64,000 nucleotides of DNA from Coix lacryma-jobi var. lacryma-jobi (GCA_009763385.1 CM019827.1:112867204-112931203), one strand, 5' to 3'; positions 32,353-43,189 are shown, numbered from the stretch's first letter. The notes: a model not told the origin generated them from the sequence alone. Program-made: numbers and translations.

Positions 32353-34407
32353 TTAGTCTATAATATACGAACCAAAATATTTCCCCCATCTAAAAGGGGA
32401 ACACACACCAAGCTCACCTCTCAACCTAGCAAAAGTTGATTGGTCTAAAGGCTTGGTGAAAATATCAGCCAACTGATGATGAGTATCGACATGGCGAAGG
32501 TCGATATCACCCTTCTCATAGTAGTCTCGCAAGAAATGAAAGCGCACATCAATGTGTTTGGTCTTAGAATGCAGCACGGGGTTCTTAGCAACGCTAATAG
32601 CACTCGTGTTGTCACACAGCAACGAAACGCGAGAAAAGCTCAGACCAAAATCACGAAAAGTGGTCATCATCCAAAGCAACTAGGAACAGCAGCTAGCCGC
32701 AGCAACATACTTAGCCTCTGTGGTAGACTGAGCGACACTAGACTGCTTGCGAGAAGACCAAGATACAAGAGAAGAACCAATAAACTGGCAGGTCCAAGAA
32801 GTGGACTTGCGATCAAGTCGGCAACCAGCAAAGTCGGCATCAGAATAACCGCAAAGGTAGAGGGTGGAGGAAGCAGAATACCAAATCCCAAACTCAGGAG
32901 TGAAGCATAAGTACCTCATAATGCGCTTGACTGCCTGACGGTGAGAGATGCGCGACGACGACTGAAATCGCGCGCAAAGACACACCGCGAACTGAATGTC
33001 CGGGCGTGTCGCCGTCAGGTACAGCAGCGACCTGATCATACTCCGGTACTCCTTCTGATCCACAGCTTCTCCATCCACATCCGCATCCAGGGCCGTCGTG
33101 GTCGACATGGGTGTTGGAAGAGGCTTGGTCTCACCCATATCGAACTTCTTCAGGATGTCCTTGGTGTACTTGCCCTGATGCACAAACGTCCCCTCTCGGT
33201 ATTGCTTGATTTGCAATTCGAGAAAGAATGTCAACTCGCCCATCATGCTCATCTCAAACTCCCTGCTCATAGTGTCTGCAAACTTGGAAACCAAAGCGTG
33301 AGAAGAACCACTGAAAATGATATCATCCACGTAAATCTGGAACAAGAGAGTGTCATTGCCTTGCTTGAGGAGAAAAAGCGTTTTATCCACACATCCCATT
33401 TTAAAACCCTTAGCAAGCAAAAAGGTTTTCAACCTATCATACCAGGCTCTAGGGGCTTGTTTCAAACCATATAAAGCTTTGTGAAGTTTAAAAAGATGGT
33501 TTGGAAACTTGGGATTTTCGAAACTGGGGGGTTGTTTCACATACACCTCTTCTTCTATGTAGCCGTTTAAGAAGGCACTCTTGAAATCCATTTGAAAAAG
33601 TTTAAAACCTTTCGATGCAGCAAAAGCCAAGAGTATCCTAATCGCCTCCAAACGAGCTACAAGAGCAAACGTCTCCTCATAGTCTATCCCCTTCTTCTGA
33701 CTATATCTCTGGGCTACAAGTCTGGCCTTGTTTCTCACAACATGGCCATCCTCTCCTTGTTTGTTTTTGAAAACCCATTTTGTACCAATAGGGTGACACT
33801 CAGGAGGAGGTGGAACCAAAACCCAAACCCGATTTCTTTCAAAGTTTTCAAGCTCCTCATGCATGGCATTGACCCAATCTGGATAAGATAAAGCGTGTCC
33901 AACATCTCCGGGTTCAAAATCAGCAACAAATGCAGAATGAGCAAAGTGAGAGATTTGTTGTGACCTAGACCGAGTGACACGTTCGCCGATGCTGTCGATC
34001 ATCTGTTGAGGCGGGTGTTGGCGCTGAATGTGTCGTGGCGCCTCCCGAGCTGAAGAGACCTCCCCCTTAACAGCAGCTGGTGCCTCCTCGGGTACAAAAG
34101 GTACCGCTCGAGGTGGCGGATCCCACGGCCCCCAAGTAGTCGAAGAAGAAGGATCGGGGCCGTGAGTGGTAGTAGAGGCCGCTCTTTGCGGCATAGAAGG
34201 TGGAGGTGGTGCTGGGTCATCCATCCCTTCAGCACCCTCGTCCTCATCATCAAAAAGAGGCTCACCAACCTCATGATCACCTGCACGCTCAAAACGAGAA
34301 GAAGGACAAACCATGGTCTCGTCGAAGGTGACATCGGATGTCTCCATGACTCGGTTAGTATCAAGGTTAAGTACACGATATGCATGAGTATGAGTGCCAT
34401 AACCCAA
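32353..34407 (-). pseudogene. E3 reverse transcriptase and RNase H
   Basis: The ORF 32680-34407 (575 codons) begins in the end of integrase (TSDVTFDETMV) and includes the integrase-RT linker. RT blocks follow: GTKWVFKNKQGEDG, QMDFKSAFLNGYIEEEVYV, ALYGLKQAPRAWYD and the catalytic YVDD (QIYVDDIIFSG). The RNase H start lies at GYSDADFAGCRLDRKST. A stop at 32680 separates the RNase H end (32353-32679), which keeps LCDNTSAISVAKNP and HQLADIFTKPLD. It is largely intact and recognisably SIRE-like, but cannot be read as one protein. Confidence 0.9.
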
Positions 34408-35584
34408 AAATACACCGTCAGAGAAAAACGAGACTCAAACTTGTCCAGATTGCCTTTCTTGAGTATAAAACAGTGGCAACCAAAAACTCTAAAATAACTT
34501 ACTCTGGGCTATTTTCCAAAACGCAACTCATAAGAAGTCTTTTTCAAGAAAGCTCGGAGAAAAATGCGATTGGAAATGTAGCATGCAGTGCTCATAGCTT
34601 CGGCCCAATATCGCCTAGGAGTCCTATGCTCATCGAGCATCGTCCTGGCCATCTCAACAAGGGTCTGATTCTTCCTCTCTACAATACCATTCTGAGGCGG
34701 TGTGTAGGGGAAGAAAACTGATGCTCCAAACCCAAAGAGTTACAAAACTTCTCAAAAACTGAATTCTTGAATTCGGAACCATTATCACTTCTAATAGCTC
34801 GCATCGAGTTCAAAGGGAACTCGTTCTAAAGACGCAAAATCAGATTGCGAGCAAAAGAGAAAGTCTCGGTTTTCTTAGCTAAAAAGGAAACCCACGAATA
34901 TCTCGAAAAATCGTCAACAACAACAAGCACGTACCACTTCCTCCCAACCGAGCTCACCCGAGCCGGACCGACAAGGTCCATGTGTAAAAGCTCTCCCGGG
35001 CGCTTGGTCATGACCTGAGTCACTGGATGGTGGGGAGCGGCAACCATCTTCACATGTCTACAAGAATGGCAAACAAGATCCTTCTCCATGCACAACTTGG
35101 GCAATCCTCGGATTAGGCCAAGTGAACTAAGCCTTGCAAGCAAGTCGAAACTCAAATGTCCTAGTCTCCTATGCCACTTCCAAAGATCAGAGGAGGAAGG
35201 TCCAGCCAAAAGACAACGAGAAACTCCAAACGACTCCGAGAAATTCGCACGAAAGACTTTCCCAAAGGGAAAAATCAAACACACAAGATTGCCCTGAGGA
35301 TCCAAAATACGACTGAGATTCGGTTTAAAACGAATCTCATAGTCATCATCGAAAAGTTGCAAAACAGAAAGAAGGTTAAAATGCAAGTTAGAAACAAGAG
35401 CAACATCGCGCAACACAAAGTGCTCATTAACTCGCACCGACCCACGAGACAACACTTTACCTTTGCTATTGTCGCCGAAGGTGATAAACTCCTTTCCGGC
35501 GACCGGACTAAGACTGGAGAACCACTTGGCGTTTCCGGTCATGTGTCTCGAACAACCGGAATCCACCAACCAAACGTTCTCCAA
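34408..35584 (-). pseudogene. E3 protease and integrase
   Basis: The ORF 34826-35584 opens at the aspartic protease active site (VDSGCSRHMTG), then runs to the integrase zinc region (HRRLGHLSFD, then CHSCRHVK) and the first catalytic Asp (HMDLVGPARVSS, VVVDDFSRYSW). A TAG near 34826 interrupts it. The rest of the core (RSDNGSEF, SPYTPPQNGIVERKN) continues to 34408 with at least one further TAG near 34500 and a frameshift near 34430. Confidence 0.87.
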
Positions 35585-35598
35585 TCGTTTTTCCTACA

Positions 35599-36850
35599 TC
35601 AATAAAAAGACATAGGATGAGCATACGGTCCAACACTGGGGTTAGTGAAGTATGAAGAATACCAGTGTTGGGCCGGCTGCTCAAAAGAATGGTTAGCAGA
35701 AAAACCATTCCTAGCATGCCTACGGGGAAAGCGATCACCACGCACAGGAAAACGTGGTCCGCTAAGGGAGGAGCGTCCATCGCGATACTCAAAACGCGGT
35801 GGTGGAACACGCTCAACTACAAAACCACCGCCACGGGGTCCATAGCCCACAACTGCAGGCTCCCGCCGGGCACATTCTCTTCGCGGCCTAGGCCTAGGAA
35901 CTTGAGGCTTTGGGCCTCTAGGCCTAGCAGCACGCCTCTGAATATTTGGCACATATACATCATGGAAAGGATGGTACATGTCCGTGTTGTTCAACTCCTT
36001 TGCACGGCGCTCCTCTCTCTTGCGCCGAAAGCAAAACTCCCTCAAGTGTCCATCTCTCCCACAGTGCTCACAATGGTACCTCACCGCTCTCATAGGGGGT
36101 TGTTGGTACTCACGGTAGTGGGTGTGAATCACTTTGCCCTTCTGTGGCATAAGCTCCTCTTGGATAGGTGGCATTGTGTCTAGCTTGTTCTTGAGGTGGT
36201 TTGGTTTTGGAGCCCATGATTGTTTCTTGGGCGGAGCTCTCAGAGGTTCAACAAACACCCCATCCTTGGTGTTAGACTTTAGAGGCTCTTTGGGTGGAAT
36301 CTTGGTAAGCTTGGGAGTAGTGGTGGAGTTGGGCTTCTCACTCGGGTTAAGACCACTAAACTCTCCAACCTTGCCAAAAGATGAAGCACACTCAACACCC
36401 TGAGCAAAGCCTACACCTGGACCTCCAGCAGCACGCTTGAACTGGGAGATCATCATCCCAAGCTGCGGCTCACCACAAGACACCCATGACAAGATGGTCC
36501 GAAGGTATGTGTTTTCCTCCTCGGTTTGCATCTTGTCATGTTGCACATTCGCAATCTCCATCTCCAAAACAAAGCGCATCTAGACACACAAGTGCTACCC
36601 GAGCTGGCCTTCTCAAGAGACGCAATCTTGGCATTCTTCTCTGCCAACTCGGATTGCAAGCCCGCACAGGACTTGCACGCACCCAACAGCGAGGATCTAG
36701 CCTTAAGCTCATCCACCTCTCCTATCAACACAGCATACTTACTTCTCAAAGTGAGAAGGTCAGTCATGTGTGTGGAGCACATCTCACACTCCTCCTCCTC
36801 TGTGACAACAACGGTGGACTTGACAGATTCAAGTTCCTTCACTGTATCCG
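35599..36850 (-). pseudogene. E3 gag, N-terminus missing
   Basis: The ORF 35599-36579 covers the C-terminal half. It has the SIRE-type segment EENTYLRTILSWVSCGEPQLG, a Pro/Lys-rich linker, a zinc knuckle CEHCGRDGHLREFC, and an Arg/Pro/Gly-rich tail before the protease. Upstream (36580-36850) a coiled-coil region (LRSKYAVLIGEVDELKARSS) lies in another frame. The capsid part and start codon were removed by the deletion at about 36850. Confidence 0.85.
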
Positions 36851-37160
36851 ATGCACTTACTACAGGTAAATGTGATCTTGTCACTTTTATGATTAGTGAA
36901 GGCATTTGGCAGCTCATTTGCAACAATTTGCAAATGTATAATCTTCTGAACTTCTGGTTCAGATTGACTAGTGCGTGTGTATAAGGAATGCATCTCTCCA
37001 TTCCATTCCATTCTATTCCATGCAATTTCCCAACATTTTTCTGGATGCCTATCTCCCCCAAATGAGAAAAGCAATCGGCGTACCGAGCCCTATGAAGATC
37101 CCCAGTCATAGGCTCATATATCCCAACTTCTGGTGGGTTTTATTTGGTGTACGCTGATGT
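36851..37160 (-). pseudogene. E2 integrase C-terminal region
   Basis: Minus-strand text such as GIYEPMTGDLHRARYADCF, VQKIIHLQIVANELPNAFT and VTRSHLPVV matches the copia segment downstream of the integrase core. At least two frame changes occur. It runs into E3 gag at about 36850, which creates a fused open frame (36453-37109). Confidence 0.8.
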
Positions 37161-37639
37161 GGCGGTATTGGTGCGTATACCGCCCAACTAATAACACACA
37201 GATGGGAAATACTTAACTCTTCCTCACGCACTAGCTGTAAAGGCGGGGGTGCAGTTGGACTGAGACTTTATTTTGGAGATAAAACCAACATTCATAACTT
37301 GCGGAAAATATTTCATATGCCCTTCAGGTGCATGCATGACCATTCAATATGTTATAGATGCTCTGCATGAGCGTGTATGGTCAAACTCCGCTGGTGCGTT
37401 CGGACATTGCATTACGACTGACATGATATCTTAGGGATCACTTAAAGTCCCTGAATATATCAAAGTCATCGTTTGATAAGGTCGTTCTCACTTTTCATCC
37501 ATTAGGATGTCTTCGCCATTTTCCTTTTGCGTCGACATGCATGTCGTCGCGTTCCTGAGCTTCAGGCTCAGTGGTAAAATGGGACTTATGTTGACTCTCC
37601 TTGTCCTTGCTTCGGGAAGGACCTTAGTTGAGCTCAACT
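37161..37639. other. E2 internal region, degraded
   Basis: No readable frame. By position it should hold the protease and integrase N-terminus, so most of that part of E2 is lost. Confidence 0.5.
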
Positions 37640-38473
37640 AGGTGATTTGGGGCATGACAATTGCGGGACCATTGTTCAATGCCTCTACATCTAGAACAAC
37701 AACCATGATGCTTAGATGTTTCACCTATGACCTTATCAGATTCATTTTACCCCTAGGCCTTTCCATACCTTTGCCTTTGATCATGACATCTCATTTTCCT
37801 TTCCATTGTCCCTTGTCACGGTTTCTTTTGCAGTTACGAGAAATCTCAACAACGTTGGTGTGTGCTTCGGGCACAACCACTAGACCAGTAAATCGTATAG
37901 AATAATTGTTCGTGAGAACCTTATTTTGTTGTTCCACATCCAGTAGTACTATCATCACCTCATAGTACTTCAGGGACCGTGAGTCCATGTATTGTTGATG
38001 TAGTACTACACTGTCGGGTTGGAAGGAAGAAAGAGTTTTCTCGATCATATCTACGTCAGTGATCTTCTGGCCACATAGACATAGTTTTGACACAATCCTG
38101 TGTAAAGCAATGTCATACACTGCTACAGACATATAGTCTTGGAAGCGTAAGATGATCCAATCCTGTTGTGCTTTGAAAAGCACAATCGACTTCTATTGAT
38201 TAAAACGGTCCTTCAGGGACTGCCATAAAGCCAGTGGATCATCCTTTGTCATATACCCAGACTTCGGGTCTGGGTGTAAACAGTGTTGCAGAAAGTGCAA
38301 CCCCTTTTTGCTTTCTCAGGCTTTGCATGCTCATTCTTGCCACCTTCAAGCCGAGCAATGCTATGACCGAGGTACATGCCATTGAGCTTCATCTCAACAT
38401 TAATGGCTCGGGTGAGATAATTGCTGCCATCCATGGCAAGCTTTTCGAATTCCCTCTTTGCAATGTCTGACAT
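37640..38473 (-). pseudogene. E2 gag
   Basis: The start is at 38473 (MSDIAKREFEKLAMDGSNYL). After a break near 38220 the ORF 37791-38183 continues the capsid (FKAQQDWIILRFQDYMSVA, then ADVDMIEKT-like text). A degenerate zinc knuckle lies near 37680 (CSRCRGIEQWSRNC), in which the usual His is Gln. It encodes the particle protein in intact relatives. Stops and frame shifts make this copy non-functional. Confidence 0.82.
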
Positions 38474-38515
38474 GTCTGCACCATCTCTGTGCAGGATCAA
38501 CCAATGTCGGTCACA

Positions 38516-39420
38516 TGTAATCTTCAGGATTACAACTACTTGTGTAATCTTCAGGATTACATTCATATATATAGTCTTCGGGACTATATTTCCTCAAAAG
38601 TCTCATGCACATAATCTTCAGGATTATATGCTTACTCATACAAAAAGCATAAACTTGCAACAAAATAAATCTACAGGATTTAAATAAATGCAAGAAAATA
38701 AACTATGACAAATAAATAAAATAACATATGGAAGAAAAATCATGCTTTGCAAGGGCTTCAGGCCTTGATTATTACTATGGGCTTCAGGCCTCATAGTAGT
38801 ACGACAAGGTGAGCTTCAGGTCACAGTTAAACGGCTTCTGGCTGTATATGCATGATCCTTGATGCACTTGGATCAAAGGTTTATGTCATGATCATTCATG
38901 GCTTCAGGCCATTCGAACTTATGATTTGACACGCATGAATCATAGAAAGTGTCTTGATTGTAATCTTCAGGATTACATTGAGATCAATATATAAACTGCA
39001 ATAATTAAATTTGCGGAATTTAAATACGATAAAGTAAATTACAGTAAATAAATAAAGTCATACGTAATAATGTAAATAATGTAAAGTAAATTGGTGAAAA
39101 CTTCTGGTCACCACAGTTTTGCACAGACTTCAGACTGTGCTATTTACACATGCGACTTATGGTCGCTGTTTATACGAACTTCGGGTCGTATTGCGCAGTG
39201 GTCTTCACACCACTTTGATTGCAATTACTGCGCATATATGTGACTACAAGTCACATATTTAAATAAGAGCAAGGAAAGTAAGTGCAATAAATAAATTGTA
39301 GTAAGTAATTGTCATAATAATAAAAATAACATAAAAGAAATATGGTGGACTTCGGGCCACACATATATCACGGACGTCGGGCCGTGTATTTGGGTGCAAT
39401 AGTGGGCTTTGGGCCACTAC
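38516..39420 (-). repeat. micro-hairpin array in the E2 leader
   Basis: About twenty short inverted repeats share the loop TTCAG or TTCGG (minus CTGAA/CCGAA) and have unrelated stems. Perfect examples are 38516-38534 and 38543-38561 (stem TGTAATC), 38569-38589 (ATATAGTC), 38611-38627 (ATAATC), 38898-38912 (ATGGC), 38959-38977 (TGTAATC), 39005-39023 (TTAAATT, loop TGCGG), 39121-39140 (GCACAG), 39152-39166 (GCGAC, loop TTATG), 39197-39214 (AGTGGT) and 39236-39258 (ATATGTGAC, loop TACAA). Confidence 0.88.
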
Positions 39421-39805
39421 TCGCAAAATAGAAAATGCGCAGCTTATTATGGATGGGCCAACTGGGCCAAATTTTCCTTCTCCTGGGCTGGCCTATAGGC
39501 CCAGTCATCTGTGGTCGTCCATCAAGATGGATGGTCTAGATTCGCCCAGGTCCATATAAAAGGGGAGGGTCAAAACCCTAACCCTAACCTTATCCCATTC
39601 TTTTCTCCCCATTCTCTCTCTTCCTTATCTCTTTCCAGGAAACAATAGGGAGGGAGAAGAGAAGGAGGAGGGGGATTCGACCATGGCGTCCGGCGGCCAG
39701 GGAGGGGCTCCCCGCGCCAACCTGCGCGCAGCCGCGGGGCTCCCTGCACGCGCGCCTGGAGGGTCTGCGGCGGCCCGGCGGCCGGCCATGGTGCTGCGTG
39801 GCTAG
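39410..39805 (+). promoter_or_regulatory. host-like promoter block antisense to E2
   Basis: On the plus strand there are TGGGCC/TGGGCT site II motifs at 39410, 39454, 39463 and 39484 and a reverse one at 39498. A TATAAAA box follows at 39555-39561 and a telo-box run (AAACCCTAACCCTAACC) at 39573-39589. Then come a CT-rich leader and an ATG in good context at 39683 (ACCATGGCG) with a 40-codon ORF ending at 39805. Site II plus telo-box is the classic layout of plant ribosomal-protein and growth gene promoters. It may be captured host DNA. Confidence 0.55.
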
Positions 39806-40280
39806 ACGCAACGGCGGCCTGGAGGGTCTGCGGCGGCCAGGTGGCCGCGCACCCCCCTGCCTGCGGCGGCCGGCCATGGTGCTGCGCGGCCAGGCATGGC
39901 GGCAGCCAGGCGGGTGACGTCCCCGATCTGTAGCCGTTCACGCGTCTTCGGGATGGTGGTGGCCCGATCTGCTCGTCTTCGGGACGGCAGTGGCTGTCCT
40001 TGGTGGGCGGAGGCAGGGCCATCCTAGCACCACCCGGTGAGCAGAGGCAGGGCCTTCCTTGCATCACCGTCGACCTTCAGGTGAGCGGAGGCAGAACCTT
40101 CCTTGCATCACCAATGTCGACATGTTGGGGCGAGTGGTGGCAGAGCCATCCTTTATCGCCACCATTGTTTTGTTTGTGATGTGTGTGTGCTTGTTCATGT
40201 AGAGTTGTAAATGAGGGATGAACAAGCATCTTGTAAAGAAACAGATTTCCAAACCTTTCTCACCTTCTTAGCTTGGTAGG
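39806..40280 (-). other. E2 leader, GC-rich part
   Basis: Noncoding. It contains repeated GGCGGCC and GGCCATGGTGCTGCG words and a roughly 40-60-bp direct repeat (GAGGCAGGGCCATCC, GAGGCAGGGCCTTCC and GAGGCAGAACCTTCC versions) between 40010 and 40155. Confidence 0.5.
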
Positions 40281-40294
40281 GCTCGTGCTGATAA
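40281..40294 (-). other. E2 primer binding site
   Basis: Minus-strand TTATCAGCACGAGC follows the LTR end (CTAACA plus CG). Several plant copia elements use this PBS, pairing with an internal part of the initiator tRNA as in Drosophila copia. The pairing assignment is from memory. Confidence 0.65.
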
Positions 40295-40296
40295 CG

Positions 40297-40590
40297 TGTT
40301 AGAAATCTGTTTCTTTTGTACACTTGAACACAAGTACAGAACACATGCACAAGATGGAACTCAGTAGAACACAAGATAGGACGAGGAGTTTGTTTCTTTC
40401 TTTCACTGTCTGCAGTTTCTCATTGTTACAGTGGTGAAAGTGACTCCTCTATTTATAGAGGGAGATCACCTGACTTCTCCAAGTCATGTACAGTGTTTGA
40501 ACATTTGAATTTCTCCTCCTCTTCCTCATTTAATTGGCCACCATCAAAGTCCTGGTTTCATATACTGTAGCTGGACTTTGTTTCGTAACA
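40297..40590 (-). repeat. E2 5' LTR
   Basis: 294 bp. The TATAAATAG box is at 40449-40457 on the minus strand. It differs from the 3' LTR by about 9 substitutions and two small indels. Confidence 0.93.
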
Positions 40591-41072
40591 ATGCCGAGTG
40601 AACAAACTGAGTGGGGAGTCCAATTTTTTCCCTTTCTCCTGCAGTTGGCTACTATTGTCCCCTGCAAGAAGCTTTCTGTGTCCGAACTCACGAGAGATGA
40701 GTCAAGAAGATCGGGCCACGGGGAATGACGATGAATCTCATTTTCTGTTTCTTACTATCTCTCTTTCCATTTCTTATCCTCTGAATTTGACACATGTTTA
40801 TACTTAAGATTTGAAAAGTGGAAAATATTAAAATTCTAAGTCAAATAACCTAATTAATAAAGTAGATTTCAATCAGCCCAAGTGAAAGGATCCAAACTGC
40901 CCCTAACATATAATATAATAAGTACTTATGTGAATGTCCTCGTACAAAGAAAAATAGAGGACAACTTTATGTTGGCACTTTGATGATTTCATGTAAGAAA
41001 AATAGATCAACCAACTTTGGTGAGGTGCATTGGTTAAAAAAATAGATCAATTGTAACAAGGGGGGCGTATGT
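40591..41072. other. short host or old repeat sequence
   Basis: I see nothing definite here. It is continuous with the sequence left of E2 before that insertion. Confidence 0.4.
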
Positions 41073-41577
41073 CACTACTACAGCAGACCACTGTAGGGGC
41101 AGCTCCAGATGCTCTGTAAGGGCTGTTGGGGGAGCCGCCCCTATGCAACCGCTTTTACAAATCAAAGATTTGTAAGAGCGATTCCCTAACCGCCCGCCCT
41201 TACAAATGCATTTGTAAGGGCGGTTGGAATGCATTTGTAAGGGTGGCTGGTGATTGAACCGCCTCTATAATAGCATTTGTAAGGGCGATTGGTGTTTCCA
41301 ACCGCCCTTACAAATGCTATTTGTAGGGGCGGTTCTATCACCAGCCGCCCCTACTGAGCAATTTCGAGAAAAAAATAAATATATTGAAATGAAAACTGAC
41401 CAGCAACAACAACATATATAAATACATATTACATTCACAGCACATATATGAATTCAATATAGTATCCAGAACATGACATAAAATCACAAGTCCAAATGAT
41501 TCAATTCACCACATCACAAGTCCACAAACTACATGTTCAAGTTCAAATTATACAACCACAAGTCCATCAAAATGTTA

Positions 41578-42594
41578 TCAATGACCTAGAGATAGTCTTT
41601 CAAGCTCGCGAAGATGTTGTAATCTAGGATCGCTACCTAAGTCGGAGTTTGGGTCATGATTAGTGCCTCTAGAATGCACAATCTCATCCAATATGAAGCT
41701 GCAAAGGTCGCCGATGAGCTCTATGAGTTGGTCATCATTGTACATGTCTCTTCTTTGATTTTTCTCATCTTTCCACTACAAGATAACATGTTTAGGTCTA
41801 TGCTTTCATAATATAAGCTAAGTTTTTATACTACGAGAAAAGAGACTCAAACTTACCAACTTCGGATGTCTCCTGTAGGCACTGGTGTTACTCATAAAAG
41901 CACATATGTAATATCCACAATGTAGACTCCTAGGCCTCTGTTTGGGGAACTATATGTGTTTCGCATATGGAAATATTAAGTAATAGTATTGACAACAAAG
42001 TAATGTAGTGCCAAAGTAAGTTACGCTTACCGAACATAGAGTTTTGATTTGCAAAACGTGCTTGCTTGTAGGACAATGTCTTCCTTCATATCGCTTGACA
42101 TAGTGCTCGAAAGCCCTGTTCGATCAATTTTAGCCAAGTGCAACTTGTTAGTATGCAAAAGTGAATGTTAAAGTAAATATACAAACATGTAAGCTAATGA
42201 GATTATGTATACGTCTTGAGAATCGTTATGAAGTCTTTGTATGTGACTGGGTTAAAATCTGCAGAATCACAGACCCATGCCATGCTCCGACTGACATCGA
42301 CGCCAAAAACAATCCAGTGGTTGCTGCATGAATTTAATCATAAAACTAAATTGTAAGTTGTTTTGCATCGAATAAAGATATATTGAGCAAGATTTAAGTA
42401 TAGAGTCAAGCTTACTTGAAGTTGTATGGTATCCAAATGATGTTGTTATGTTGGAGATGCGAAAAACTTAAGGCAAGGTATGATGTAACCTTAAAGGCCT
42501 CTTTCTTTCTTATGCTATGCTGGATAGCCTCTTTCTCTGCAACTGTCTTTCCAGCAGCTAGCTCTTTGTGATCCAATCCCTTTATGAGATCTTG
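41578..42594 (-). CDS. spliced Ulp1-like cysteine protease (C48) gene, 3' part
   Basis: Five exons with GT-AG introns join in phase: 42416-42594 (open further upstream), 42213-42323, 42031-42115, 41857-41949 and 41578-41775, ending TGA. The protein keeps the SUMO-protease-type catalytic residues: His in NNHWIVFG, Asp in WVCDSADFNP, Gln in FPKQRPRS and Cys in HCGYYICAF. A C-terminal tail follows (WKDEKNQRRDMYNDDQLIE). Such C48 domains accompany TNP2 transposases in CACTA elements; the substrate is unknown. The 5' part runs into stops above 42594, so the gene is probably truncated. Most single exons are under 60 codons, so a plain ORF scan misses it. Confidence 0.8.
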
Positions 42595-42987
42595 TCATTG
42601 TTGCCTTCAAAGAAGGAGACAATGTGTGTGCTTTTTCCCTGGTAGACAGCACCGGTGGCTTGACGAGTATACCGTGTAGGTCACTAGAGATCTTTGTCTT
42701 TGATCGCACAACATTATTGTTGTATAGTCTATTTTGTAATTCTATTAGTTCATTCGTCGTATGATCAATATTACATGTCTCTCGCTAATGAGATTGTGTC
42801 TACCTGTGACGTTAAAGCCTCTACCTTTTAATAAAACGTCCACAATCCAAACTGCTTGGTCAAATAATTAGTGAGGATGAGATTTGTTTATGGCGCTAAA
42901 AAAGGTGTGACGAGCGGTGTGGTTTGGTTCAGTGGATACTATCAATAGTGTCAGATTTACTAGGCAAAAATCGCTCTAGATCTTGCC
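42595..42987. other. CACTA interior, no clear exon
   Basis: Coding-like words (PVLSTREKAHTLS) continue on the minus strand to about 42700 in another frame. Beyond that nothing is recognised. Confidence 0.35.
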
Positions 42988-42988
42988 T

Positions 42989-43110
42989 GGCCATGTTTAA
43001 TTTCAAAATAAAAAACTTTACGCATGTCACATTGAATTTTTAGACACATGTATAAAGTACTAAATATATAGATTAAAAATAACTAATTACATAATTTGCA
43101 TTTAATTTGT
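42989..43110. mobile_element. MITE (GGCCTTGTTTAG family), truncated by E4
   Basis: It begins GGCCATGTTTAATTTC and carries the family words TTTTTAGACACATGTATAAAG and AAATAACTAATTAC, then is cut by the E4 LTR at 43111. Confidence 0.7.
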
Positions 43111-43189
43111 TGTAAGGACCTGTGTGGCCTAGAGGGGGGTGAATAGGTCTGTCAAAAATCACAGCTCAAAACTTAATTAGAAAGGCCCG

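Larger units (their letters stand above)
28880..36850 (-). mobile_element. E3: SIRE-like copia element, 5' end deleted
   Basis: The minus-strand order is gag, protease-integrase, RT-RNase H, a 1.5-kb noncoding stretch, PPT and 3' LTR. The start of gag, the PBS and the whole 5' LTR are missing: at about 36850 the sequence passes straight into E2 integrase. The gag coiled coil, single zinc knuckle and long 3' region agree with the SIRE/Maximus lineage, as does the LTR end, which parallels E4 (GACTAGAGGGGGG against GGCCTAGAGGGGGG). Stops and frameshifts are scattered through pol. Confidence 0.88.
26831..40590 (-). mobile_element. E2: copia LTR retrotransposon interrupted by E3
   Basis: Two LTRs of about 290 bp (26831-27117 and 40297-40590) flank an internal region with copia gag, integrase, RT and RNase H pieces in minus orientation. 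Target duplication is ATGTC on the left and ATGCC on the right, with one mismatch. The LTRs differ at about 9 positions plus two small indels (about 3%), so E2 is older than E1. E3 inserted at 28880. A deletion then removed the E3 5' end together with the E2 stretch between integrase C-terminus and RT N-terminus. All reading frames are broken. Confidence 0.92.
41073..42988 (-). mobile_element. CACTA fragment carrying a Ulp1-like gene
   Basis: The left terminus CACTACTACAGCAG is followed by subterminal repeats of TTTGTAAGGGCGGTT and AACCGCCCTTACAAA (41140-41350). The gene at 41578-42594 is a typical accessory gene of large CACTA elements. No opposite terminus is seen before the MITE at 42989, so the right part is missing. 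No transposase was found. Confidence 0.7.

Noticed and set aside
39570..39590. Interstitial telomeric repeat
   Set aside because: Only about two and a half CCCTAA units, in a promoter-like context; a telo-box explains it better.
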